Shown here piece after piece: positions 42,987 to 53,084 of a stretch of DNA of 64,000 nucleotides (its first letter is position 1; every line of letters begins with the position of its first letter). A model generated the notes under the pieces. That model did no database searches, had not been told where the DNA came from, and saw only the letters and a list, made by a program, of their open reading frames with translations. Location: assembly GCA_022559845.1 (NCBI GenBank), contig CM040126.1, positions 142,980,064 through 143,044,063 of the forward strand, given 5' to 3'. A program made the translations under genes and the position numbers. The DNA comes from Amorphophallus konjac. Lineage: Eukaryota > Streptophyta > Magnoliopsida > Alismatales > Araceae.

Positions 42987-45062
42987 GTGCCGCCTAGGCA
43001 ACCGTCCCCGCATCAAGACCAGGGGCACCCTGGTGTTTCTTCAGTTGATAAGGTATCTGCTCCATTACCCACTTCTTCCTCCATCCCATCTCCTCCACCA
43101 CCTTTACCTACCCTAGCCTCCGCTCGGGCAACCTCTCTTTCACCCTCCGTTTCCACCACCACTCCTGTCCCCAACGCCTCTCGACGTGTTGTAAAGATAT
43201 GCCGAAGAGCGCCACCACCCTCCACTTCCGCCACTACGCCACTACCTTCCTCTCCTCCTTCTTCCCCACCCCTACCTTCACCTCCTTCCTCTTTACCTTC
43301 ACCATCTCCATCAGCCACATCACCCCCTTTGCCACCACCTTCTCCACCCCCATCTTCGCCGCCTCCATTGGCCACACCTCCACCATCACCTTCCCCATTT
43401 TCCCCATTACCATCACCACTACCGTCTCCATCACCTCCCCTCGTAACAATCCCTGTTCCGTCACCTTCACAACCATCCCCGCTACCGATGCCACTTCTTT
43501 CGCCATCATCCTCTGAGCCCGAGCAGGCCGACCCTAAACCCATACCTCCACTTTTGCCTTTACCTCCACTCATGCCCATCATCATCAGTATTTCTCCATC
43601 ACTTACACCATCGCCACCCGCGCCCTTCAAACCTCCTCCTTCTAACCTCCCTCTACCACTTCCCACTTCACGGAGTAGGTACACGCTACCTTTGGTGCCC
43701 CTCGGGTCTAGTCCCCAAGGAGATAAAGAGCCAAGCCAGGTTTCAATCGTGCAGTTCAAGATCCAAGATGTTATTTCCCACATGCCGATCCGAGTCCTAG
43801 CCCTTGGCTGTTTTGGGGACAAGGAGCCTGCATTTGCTATGAAGATGGTCGCTGAGAAGAGTTCCTTAGCACTGGTGCCAGTTTCTTCAAGAGCAAGGAC
43901 GATGGCAATTTCTTTACTCGCAGAAGAATTCACAATAGATGTTGTCATCACCTCTCGTTCGATTGTTGTTCAGTTCACTAGCCCAGAAGAGTTTTTTGCC
44001 CAGATGGTGCTAACCCACACGGCCGCCAAAAGTTTAATCAATTCAGCATTCAAGGGGCAATTGGCCATGTCTTCTACATTTTCCAAGGACATTCTGCACA
44101 TCTTATGTAATCTTCCTCGGTTTATTAGTGAATCGGCAACGTCAACGCCGCGCATCACCCTCCCTCAGTTTCATCATGCACTTCTAGCAAGGGAGTTGTG
44201 CTTCATGCCCGATTGCCGAGTAGACTTGCCGAATCTTATGCTTCTAGTGCCGATGGACAAAACTCTACTGTTTCCTGATGTTCATCTCAAGGAGTTAACT
44301 GTTCTGGAATGTCCTTCTATGTTTAGCACCACACAGCTAGGGGCAACCATCTTGATGAAGCTGCATATTCATAACCGGGCCAGGCCGCCTGCTAGGTGGG
44401 CCCGTTATCTGAGAAAGTATTATAGACCAAGAAGCCCGAAAGTCCGAATCCACGCCAGGCGACGTTGTTTTGAGAATATTTTTGCTAAGAAGAGGCGACG
44501 GCATAAGTTCAAAGGCCGTCAGTTCAAGGGCCGTCAGTTGTCCACTTCCTCCTCTCCTTCTTCCATCCATTCATCTTTTCTTCTACTCGGTTCTAATCCT
44601 TGGGTGGTGTACCTTCCACCACCTAACCATATTTCTACCATCTTTTCCTATCCTTACCATTCTAGGCATCGGCCTATGTCCCCCTCTTCTACTGATCTAG
44701 GGGCATCTTCTAGTTTTTCCCCCCGGGTACGCCCGGATTTCACTTCTCGTCTCTTTCCCCCGACCTTGTTGGGAATCCCTTGTGTTCATTCCCCGACCTT
44801 GTCGGGTGGTTTTTCTGATCCTTCCCCGACTTTGTCGGGTGATTTCCATTTTCTTTCCCCGTCATTGGCGAGTGATTCTCATTCTCCTTCCCCGACCCTG
44901 TCGGGTGATTCTAATTCCTTTTCTCCGACCATGTCGGATGATCACTCCTCTTCCCCCTTATCTTTGCCACAATCTTCTTATAGTTCATCTATTCTTTCTG
45001 TCTCACCCTTTTGGGGTCACCACCCTTTTTCGTGCTATTTTCGAGGCTTTAGCCCGCCTTGA
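42987..45062 (+). CDS. Element C ORF2: Pro-rich, basic protein of unknown function
   Basis: 691 codons, uninterrupted, in another frame 60 bp after gag. Residues ~1-225 are almost pure Pro/Ser/Thr/Ala low complexity. Residues ~230-460 look globular (VSIVQFKIQDVISHMPIRVL, LPQFHHALLARELCF, ATILMKLHIHN). Residues ~465-516 are strongly basic (RKYYRPRSP, HARRRC, KKRRRHKFKGRQ), resembling a nuclear-localisation or nucleic-acid-binding patch. Residues ~594-652 hold about five SPTLSGD-like repeats. I recognise no protease, RT, RNase H or integrase motif. A frame this long in an element whose gag has three stops is notable, although the C-rich first third would be open by composition alone. It may be a real accessory ORF, a heavily diverged pol remnant, or partly chance. 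Confidence 0.5.
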   Translation: MPPRQPSPHQDQGHPGVSSVDKVSAPLPTSSSIPSPPPPLPTLASARATSLSPSVSTTTPVPNASRRVVKICRRAPPPSTSATTPLPSSPPSSPPLPSPPSSLPSPSPSATSPPLPPPSPPPSSPPPLATPPPSPSPFSPLPSPLPSPSPPLVTIPVPSPSQPSPLPMPLLSPSSSEPEQADPKPIPPLLPLPPLMPIIISISPSLTPSPPAPFKPPPSNLPLPLPTSRSRYTLPLVPLGSSPQGDKEPSQVSIVQFKIQDVISHMPIRVLALGCFGDKEPAFAMKMVAEKSSLALVPVSSRARTMAISLLAEEFTIDVVITSRSIVVQFTSPEEFFAQMVLTHTAAKSLINSAFKGQLAMSSTFSKDILHILCNLPRFISESATSTPRITLPQFHHALLARELCFMPDCRVDLPNLMLLVPMDKTLLFPDVHLKELTVLECPSMFSTTQLGATILMKLHIHNRARPPARWARYLRKYYRPRSPKVRIHARRRCFENIFAKKRRRHKFKGRQFKGRQLSTSSSPSSIHSSFLLLGSNPWVVYLPPPNHISTIFSYPYHSRHRPMSPSSTDLGASSSFSPRVRPDFTSRLFPPTLLGIPCVHSPTLSGGFSDPSPTLSGDFHFLSPSLASDSHSPSPTLSGDSNSFSPTMSDDHSSSPLSLPQSSYSSSILSVSPFWGHHPFSCYFRGFSPP
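44755..44945 (+). repeat. CCCCGACC...GTCGGG hairpin repeats within C ORF2
   Basis: Six units at 25-40 base spacing, each CCCGACnnTGTCGGG or a variant, forming a 6-7 base stem with a 3-5 base loop. They encode PTLSGD. Variants such as CCCCGTCATTGGCGAG and CTCCGACCATGTCGGA partly keep the stem. Confidence 0.75.
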
Positions 45063-47914
45063 TCTTAGTTAATCCTTGTTTATTCTGTATCTAGTTCCTT
45101 GTTATCAGGGCCTCAGTACCTTAACGAGGGAGTTCTAGCCCTCGTCTCTCTTCCTTTTTATCCCTTCTTCATCTAGTATGATGTCTACCACTCCTCTGTG
45201 TCGAGGAATCTAATCATTTACTCTCCTTTCATCCTTTATCCTGCCAAGCAAGGAATGCAAAGCTACTCGCGCTCCTCAAAGCTCGATGATCGAAATCGCT
45301 TCAGGATGCTGGTTTCCACGCCATGGATCTGCAAAGGTATCTTTATTTTGTGCAAGAACGTGCTTTCATTTCCATTATTTCTATTATTTCTGCGCATGAT
45401 TCCTTAACATGATTGAGTGGCTTTAGGAGTCTTTGTTTAATTAGATCTTAACTTTGTGTCAAATAAAAAAGTTACCTTTGTAGCATCCTTAGGCTGGTGA
45501 TAGCTCCACGCTGGGAGTCTAGTTTCTTTCCCCGATCGTTCAGGGTGACCTATGAGTATGGATTTTTCACACACTACACAGCAAGCCATATCCGATCTCT
45601 CTGAGGCACACCGTTGCTGCTTTGGCTATACTTTGGGTATGCACAAAGGTCTTTTCTTTTCTCTGCTCGGCCAAGTGCAGGGGCAAGAGATGGATGGATG
45701 AGATGACCAACCTAGGCACTCCCTAATACGGGAGAGGTCTCAAATAGGGGCAGTCTTGACCCTCAAAAGTGAGCTTTCATGCTATATCTGGCCAATAAGG
45801 CTGCCAAATTGAGAAAATGAATCAATGCAAAATTATGAATCAAAGGCATGGCAAGAGTGACATTACAGTTCCCCGCGGGACGTCATGAGCCCGGTCGCAT
45901 GCATGCCTGATAAATATGGGTCTAAAAATCAAAGACATAAAGCCCCAGTGCAGTAGACTGTATCTTTGAGGGGTAGTGCCCTGGAAGGAATTCAAGCCTT
46001 GATATCTACCATCCTGCACGAAGCTTGTCTCCAATTTTTCTTCTGCTTCTCCCTCTTAGGCTGGGTTGTATCCCGGGTATGGCCTTAGTAGGAGCACCGT
46101 TCTTTAGAAGCAGTTGGTTGTGGTAAGCCACCCTCATATGCACGCCTTGCTTAAGGGAAGCCTTTAATGAGAGGGGAGGGACGGCGATCCCTGGCCAGTA
46201 GTTCGAGCCTGTCTTTGGGTGCTGCGGATTGCTGTTGTCAAAAATCCAAAAAAAATGAGATATTGTCAAAAACCTAAAAAATTAAATACTTTGAAAAAAA
46301 TCCATAAAAATGAAATACTATTTTAAATCCAAAAAAAATCACAAAAATCCAAAAAAAATGTGTCTTTTTGTTTTCTTTTTCATGCATTCGGATTTATTTT
46401 GAGAATAGATACGTAATTCGTTTGCTAAGTGTGCAGGTTACAAGTACTCAGGCATTCCTTGCTATATCTTTTTTTGCTCTACCTCCTGTTCACATCGTCT
46501 GATCTCTTTCCTTCTTCGATCCACTCTTGATCTATTCTGAAGCTTATGTCCCTCCCAGCTTTTGTTTGCAGTGATCATATCTTTATGAGAGGACTTTACC
46601 TCACGATTATGAACCTGATAGTTCTGCTTCATTTTGATCTAGGGTTTTGATTGAAGTCCGTATTTGTTCATATCTTTTGTCCCGCCGTGTCCTTGTCTCG
46701 TGTCTATGTCCCACCGTGTTGTCCCACGCTTGTTGTTTTATTCCTCACCACATGTTGTCTTGCATATGTTGATATTCGTCCCTCTATGTTCCAGGTGTTG
46801 TCCCAACTGTATGATCTGTCATGTTCTTATCCCAACCATGTGTTGTCCCGTCGATTGCTGTCTCGTCACACCATGTTCAAGCATACGTATTATCTATTTA
46901 TGCCTTTGCTTATGTGCTTGTTCATCTTGTTGTGTTGTTTCCATTCGTCATGTTATGTCATGTTGTTCGTCATTATGTTAATCGCTATGCTTGTTTGTCT
47001 TATTCATAAAAATCCTTAAAAATCCGAAAAAGAAAATCCAAAAACTTGCCGTTTCACCTGCTCAGGTAAGTCAAGTATGGCCTTATATCCTTATCATCCT
47101 TATTGCATTATTATATGGTACTATAAGATATTATCTCGAGAACCAGTTGGTTATCTACGTGTTCCAAGATCTGATGTTCCCCTTCAACAAAAACGACGAT
47201 GATCCAGGTTCACGTGTTTAATCTTTGGATAGGCCGTTAGGTTGGGAAAGCTTGGGGAGGATGGTTCTACCTTGCACGCTGTGGTTGCAGATGGTATCTT
47301 GACTCTGATTTTCCCAGCTTAGCAATATTATTCTCAAGTATTTTATATTTTAATTTTTCTTTACATTTATTTTAACGATTTCTTTTATTTTAGCCCAACA
47401 TGCATCATACACATCTTTTTGAGCTTTCATGACCCATGGTTTACCTGCAGAATGTCCCATCAGTAATGGTTAGCTGTGCGTTCAGTGTTTGAGTAAGAGG
47501 AACTAATTCCACTCTGAGTTGGAAGGTTCTCTTTGGTAGATTCGCTTGGTTTGGTTGATTAAGAGGTCCCCGTCTAGAGCTTTAGCCTATTTTCTTTACT
47601 TTTACTGCCTGATCTTTGGCCTCCTCATCGGATTGTGGGATTGTGTCCCCCATGAGGTTGGTCTTGTCGATTTGTTTTCATTTAGTTTAGTTCATCCAAA
47701 CTTGTGTCGCTTTTGGTTTTAATCATTCCTTGCATTTGGTTCAGAGATTTTCGGAAGATTCCCGTCGCTTGTTGGTAAAAATGGGTGTCATTTCACCTTA
47801 ATGCCCGCTTTTCCGGTCCACTCCGCTGCATTTCTACTTCATCTCCATGTTCCAGGTCACTTTCGCTTCACCTCCTCTCGCTCCCCTGCAAAGAGGACGT
47901 TAAGGAGCGGCATC
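45063..47914 (+). other. 3' non-coding region of element C
   Basis: No supported coding sequence. It contains an A-rich stretch with AAAAATCCAAAAAA repeats (46235-46360), a TGTTGTCCC-rich stretch (46670-46990) in which the word and variants such as TGTCCCACCGTG recur about every 25-35 bases, and a weak purine tract before the LTR (47891-47914). Short ORFs in the TGTCCC stretch exist in all frames and follow the repeat. Confidence 0.55.
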
Positions 47915-49625
47915 TGTTGACACCCATTTTTTGCCGATAAGTTGAGTCGTTCCTCTTACTCCTATTTGTTGATGTCTCAAGTTATCCATCACTCATTGGG
48001 GCTATTTTCAGGCAATTCTTGGGCTAGTTTTAAGAGTAGCCTCCCTCCCTGGCTAGGTTTGTTTCAATTAAGGGCTTAACCGGCCTTGGTTTTTGTTGAT
48101 TGGGCTTTTCTATGAGTTTCAACACCCATGTACATGTACGGTTCATCCCTGGCCGCTCAATCAATGAGCGGTTACCTATGGACCGTCCATCTATTTTGGT
48201 TAATTTTTTGAATTTCCACCGACAAGCATTTATGCGGCCCTCCTCTAGCCGTTAAACTTGATGAACGGACGGATGGTAGCCGCTCATCTCTCAGAGTCCT
48301 GCGCTTGATAGTTTTATCAGATAATTATCCAATTAATCTATTTATCACCGACAAGGCTAGAACGGTTTGTCTTTGGCTGCTCTACCTTTGAACGGTCGCA
48401 TCTGAGCCATTCACCTATGAGAGTCCAACGGCGAATGTTTCGGTCAGTTCGATGGATAATTTGAATTATTTATGATTTATTTTGAATTTCCACAGACAGG
48501 GTTGGATGGCCAAGAAATGACCGCACATCCAGTTGAACGGTCTATCGTAAGACCGTTCATCCGTTCGATTCCTGAGTTTCAACAGATTCTATCTTTTTAT
48601 CCATGGCTTTATCCCCAACTTCTCCCGTCATTTTCTCAGCGGATAATGAATCATTTTGAGTGTCGTTTTGACTGGATGAGAGATAATTTGATTATCTATG
48701 ATTTTCCTTTGATTATCTCGACCGAAAAATGCTTCTAAACCCTAATTTCGAGCTAGGACTTGAGGTGCTCTATAAATAGACCCTAAAGGCCGGGTTTGAA
48801 AAGAGAGAGATTTTGGTCGACGGCGAAGCCCTGCCGAATCCTTGAGCGACTTACGACCAGGGAGGGAGGCCTTCTACGTCCATATAGGCCTCCGGTTCAG
48901 GGAGGAATCATAGTCTTGAGTCTTTTTGCTTTGGATAGTATCACTTTCTTCTCATTGCATGTTTGTTTCTTCACACATCCTCCCACATTTTTTGACACCC
49001 CCAGGGGTTTAAAACTCCCCAGGTATCCCCCACTTCATTTAGTTATGATCATTCATTTCTGTTTTAGCATATACTACACTCTATAGTTCTAACTTGGGTT
49101 TTCTTTTTGGGTTTACACTCTGTTTCGCAGGTCAGCAACTCACTAACACGAGGCCCATCCTTTCTGGCCGACCAGAGAGGGTGGAGGTTGGACCCTTTTG
49201 CAACTTCTGGCGTGGTGGTCTTGTGCAGTCCCTACCTAGCCGTTCACAGAGACATGCGATTTCCGTTGGACCATTCTTCTTCGTCTTGCGGTCGGGTCAG
49301 TGCCGTTCATCTTCCAGAAGTCCCTTATCCCGCACCCTCTGCATCGTTCTTAAGCGGTCTATCGTAAGACTGTGCATCATATAAGTGGTTCTTCCTGAAC
49401 AGTACATCTTCGCAGCGCTACAGGTCAGGTGAGTACCTCTCCCTTTTTTCAAGGTACGACGTGTTCATCACGTTCGGCGCCTTGGTGGCGATCACAGTTA
49501 TTTACATTCTTCTATTTTCCTTCTACCGTTTCCATTTACTTTACACATCTATTTAGTAGAAGGAGAGAGAAGAAATTCATCTTTTAAGCCAAACGAAGAG
49601 TTAAAACAGAACAAACATGTCAACA
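47915..49625 (+). repeat. 3' LTR of element C
   Basis: Same parts as the 5' LTR: palindromes 48138-48563 and 49220-49400, TATA 48771-48779, intron-like segment 49023-49130, and end CATGTCAACA before TSD AGATG. Confidence 0.93.
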
Positions 49626-49630
49626 AGATG

Positions 49631-50480
49631 ATGCCACGTGGCCTTGGATCTTAGATCTTGACGAAAAGCTTGGGCAGTAAATGTGGCTTCCACACGCCCT
49701 CTTTCTGCTGCTCATATAAAAAGAGAATCTGTTCGTGCAGAAGTAAAGAGAGAAGAAGCAATTTGAGAACGAGAGATTGAAGAAAAAAGAAGTAGAAAGA
49801 AGAAGAGCTAACCTCATCCAGGAAAGCTAGTGCCTACAAGTTCATAGAGTCAACTGAGAGAGATATTTGAGAGAAGAAGGGATTGAGAGTCCCAGTCATC
49901 GGTCTCTTGGTTCAGAACCAGAGCCGATTTGCTCATTGTCTTGAGCTACATTCTCACTGTATTTTGAATTTATGCATTCTTTGTTTGTTTTCAAAAACTC
50001 GTGTTCTTCAAGCTGTGTGTCAGCGTATAGGTTAAGCTATAAACCTTAGCGTCAGAGGGGGATTCCTCTAGGAGCAAGCTGTGAGGCTCAGCAGTGTGGG
50101 ATTGTATTCCCCGAAGCTGTGGTTCAGCGGTTGTAGGGAAGGTATTCCCCAAAGCTGTGGATCAGCGGAGTTAAAGCTGTGTAATCAGCAGTGAAGCCAC
50201 ACTAGGTTTAGTGTGGGGTGGACGTAGATCTCTGGATAGAGATCGAACAACCTAAAAACCCTTTCTCTTGTGTGGTTGCATTCGGATCTGTGTCCATTTC
50301 TATTTCCACGTTACTTCGTGTTAGATGGATGCTTAGGAACGATTCCCTGAGTTGCTCTTTTCAGATTGTGGTTAAGTGTTTTTCGACTGTCCTACAGTAG
50401 TTCGATTTAATTCCGCACTAGTAGCTGATGTAGAAGTTTTATTAGGTGATTGATCTATTCACCCCCCTCTAGATCCCACA
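49631..50480 (+). repeat. copia 3' LTR, last block (R/U5)
   Basis: Starts after the C target duplication. It has a TATA box at 49715 and the word AAGCTGTGGNTCAGCGG or variants about five times between 50010 and 50200. It ends ATTCACCCCCCTCTAGATCCCACA, the classic end of SIRE-type LTRs, at 50480. The next bases TCAAT may be the target duplication; its partner is off the left edge. Confidence 0.85.
49715..49723 (+). promoter_or_regulatory. TATA box of the copia LTR
   Basis: CTCATATAAAAAGAG. It is separated from its upstream U3 by the whole of element C. Confidence 0.7.
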
Positions 50481-50485
50481 TCAAT

Positions 50486-51931
50486 ACCCTTTGCATGCAC
50501 ATGAACCTCGCACCCAGCATGAACGTGAGTAGAACCTCATGCATCCATCAACTTGTATAAAATTCTCTGCTGGCCTCCCTGGCTGAAATCAAAGAACATC
50601 AAGCATTCATTGCAAATCTGAGCACAACATGTTCTTTGCATGCATATAGTCTCTGCATCTAGCATGTACACTAGTAAAACCCCATGCATACATCAAACTG
50701 CATATAAATTCCCTGCTGCCTCTTCATGAATAGCATTAATAAAGATGAGGGGCTTCATGTGTTCGCCACAATACTGATCATATCATATATATTCTTTTGC
50801 ATTGAGTCACATGCATCATAAGTGCATAATGAAACCCCCACACATAGCATAGGTTCCTTAGAGAAGAGCTCATGCATTAATATGTGTCACTCTATCATGT
50901 GGTCCCTTTAAGTGGAATAACAGAAACCTGTTGTTCAACCTGGGGCAAGTTGACTTGGCGAGGCCCTCAGGTCGACTTGTCCCCTTGCCAGCCTTCCGCT
51001 TTCTTCCTCTTTCCTACACATACACATCCATATGTATGCACGATCATGCATAAATAAAAAAAGGGGGGAGAAGAGGAAAATATGTAAGAAGAGTATGAAT
51101 CCAAAGGAGAGGATGTGAGCTAACAGCCCTCAACCCACTGCTCTAAATCCATAACCCCAATGCATAAGAAGAAGAAGAGCCAAGGCTCTATGCAGCGAGG
51201 GGTCGACCCCAGGGGTCGACCCACCCCAGCCTTGGCTCTGTCTGGCACTCACCCAGACACTTGCGTCGACGTAGGGGGTAAGCCAGGTCGACGTAGCCCA
51301 GTTAAGAAAAAAAGAGAAGAAGGAACGCAAAGAAGAAAAATAATGAGAAAGGAGGAGTGATCCGGCGGCAGGCACCTTACCGGATCACTGCCCCTCACTC
51401 TCAAAAAAATATATATATATAATAAGAGATGGGGAAGTGATCCGGCGGTAGGCACCCCGCCGGATCACCCCGCCTCACTCTCAAATATATATATATATAT
51501 AAAATAAGAGATAGGGAAGTGATCCGGCTGTAGGCACCCCGCCGGATCACAACCCCTCTCCCATTTCCAAACAAAAAAGGGGAAGGGGGGAAACAGAAAA
51601 CAAAGAAAAACAACAAAACAACAACAACAAACAGGGATAAATAATCAAACAACAAAAAAATAACAAATGAACAAATAATTGATGGCTAAAGGATAACAAA
51701 CAAAGGAGAAATATAATCAAAGGAAATTATCATAAAAAAACAATAATAAATGAACAATAACATAAATGGTTGCATAATATATATATATATATATATATAT
51801 ATACGCATCTAAATAGAATCAAGATAACCAAACAAAAAATAATAATGTCTGTTCCGAAACCCTCGCTTCCCCTAGACTCGGTGTGAAGGGAATATAAATG
51901 ACGCCTCGATAAGTCGTGTTTGGACCTCGGG
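50486..51931. other. Unassigned DNA between the copia element and element F
   Basis: The only stretch over 1 kb that I cannot place in an element. It has loose CATGCA/CTCTGCATCTAGCATG repeats (50486-50860), GGTCGACC palindromes (51207-51225 GGGGTCGACCCC-type pair; CGTCGACG and GGTCGACG near 51265-51295), a three-unit hairpin tandem repeat (51357-51550), an A-rich stretch and an (AT)n run (51776-51803). ORFs here are short and low in complexity. It could be intergenic DNA or a non-coding part of an older element. Confidence 0.5.
51357..51550. repeat. Three tandem ~80-bp units, each with a strong hairpin
   Basis: Hairpins at 51357-51388, 51437-51468 and 51519-51550, spaced 80 and 82 bp. Arms GTGATCCGGC and GCCGGATCAC (units 2 and 3, with one change in unit 3) enclose a ~12-base loop; unit 1 has TACCGGATCAC. 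Between units lie TCACTCTCAAA, a short (AT)n run and AAGAGATGGGGAA. Confidence 0.92.
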
Positions 51932-53084
51932 TGTCACGCCCCAAGAGTATGCAGCGGAAACAATCGGGAACGCGAACAACCAGCATGATAAGCCTCAAGC
52001 AAGAAATATAAACAGAGCGCAAAAATAATCACACAAAGTAATTGCACCATAATTTAATCAAACTTTCACCTTTATTTCATATCAAATGAACATAACCTAA
52101 GTACACAAATATTTGACTCTTATGATCTAGACTCAATAAAATAAAAATTACATCTAAAGACTCAATCTAGACATATTTTGACACCCTACGTCTTCACTCG
52201 AATTCATATTCCTTTAATCGCTCTCGGATCCATCACTCGAGTAATCTGAATCCGTCCCACTAGAATTTCCTGAAAAAGATTGGAAAGTAGGGTAATGAGC
52301 ACACTTGTCCAGTAGGTTTCTTCGTATCAACATGATGGGCAAGTTTAAGTAATTAGCATTTTAGCTCTAAGAATAAGTTAAATCATGCAAATACGATAGA
52401 ATGTGCGAATAAAGATAAAGTAACAAGACATGATCAAGCTTGAGACATAAGAATATAATTTGATCAGAAATATAACAAGAATGTAAATCTTTCCTTTCAA
52501 GAATGCAACAAGAATGTACTTTTCATAATCATGAAGGCTATATACTAGAAAGTCATGTAACAAACACGAATGTACTCTTCACTTAGTAACAAGTACTTCA
52601 TGAATTTATGTGAATTCTCGTGGATCCCGTGGATATTTCACTTATTCATAAAGAAAGTACTCTCAGCGCAATGCGACGCCAGTAGCAACATACCCCATTG
52701 TTTATATAGTACGTTTCCGACAATCAGCCAAGGGGACTAGCATAGAGCCCTTGAACACAATCAGTGCTCGAACTGCATCTTTAAGTATAAATCAAGCTAC
52801 TTCCACGTTCATAACAATATGGCCAAGAATGTACGATGTCAACTATAGTTCCACCAAAAATAAGAATGCTTCTATTGAGAATAAGATTTCAATAAATGCA
52901 TTAAATAACTAGGTTATGCCATGGAAACAAATTGGCAACATAACGGTATATTCTTTAACTCTCAAAATTACTTAGATATCTTAGAATAATGTGATAGGTT
53001 CTAGATAATCAATTGGACCATCTAGGAACATAGGAAAATCAATCCTTGAGTCAAAACCCCAGATTAATCAAACTCATGACATTA

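Larger units (their letters stand above)
17973..49625 (+). mobile_element. Element 'C': Tat-like non-autonomous gypsy element, with nested insertions
   Basis: LTRs 17973-19684 (1,712 bp) and 47915-49625 (1,711 bp) start TGTTGACACCC and end CATGTCAACA. Perfect TSDs AGATG lie at 17968-17972 and 49626-49630. The interior holds a leader, a broken gag (28323-29298 plus 42375-42922), a 691-codon ORF of unknown function (42987-45062) and a long 3' region. No protease, RT, RNase H or integrase was found, so it is non-autonomous. The gag tail CEFHRQ...DC resembles the short Cys-His motif of Tat/Athila-type Gags; that placement is tentative. The first ~125 bp of the LTRs differ at about eight places, making it older than B, E or G. 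Elements D and H/G were inserted into it later. Confidence 0.92.
1..50480 (+). mobile_element. SIRE-like Ty1/copia element, 3' part, split by later insertions
   Basis: The outermost and oldest element of the left part of the window. Its 5' half lies off the left edge. What remains is pol (1-1353), a long 3' non-coding region (1354-2274 and 5337-6331), and one 3' LTR broken into three blocks: 6332-6338, 16487-17972 and 49631-50480. The LTR starts TGTTGGGTCTCC immediately after a purine-rich tract in the context GCCATCATCAAAAAGGG, which is the usual SIRE/Maximus border, and ends CCCACA at 50480. The assembled LTR would be about 2.34 kb. The reunited blocks are supported by the TSDs of the intruders (TTGGG for B, AGATG for C). 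SIRE assignment rests on the RT motif IYVDDIIFGSTN and the long 3' region between pol and LTR; it is an inference from family knowledge. Confidence 0.85.

Noticed and set aside
43013..43951. 312-codon Gly/Glu-rich ORF on the minus strand
   Set aside because: A mirror of the Pro-rich part of the C ORF2; low complexity and no domain.
46651..47019. Membrane-like Leu/Cys-rich ORFs in the C 3' region
   Set aside because: Open in all three frames over a TGTCCC word repeat; composition artefact.
51130..51655. Minus-strand ORFs in the hairpin repeat region
   Set aside because: They follow the tandem repeat and homopolymer tracts; no coding signal.
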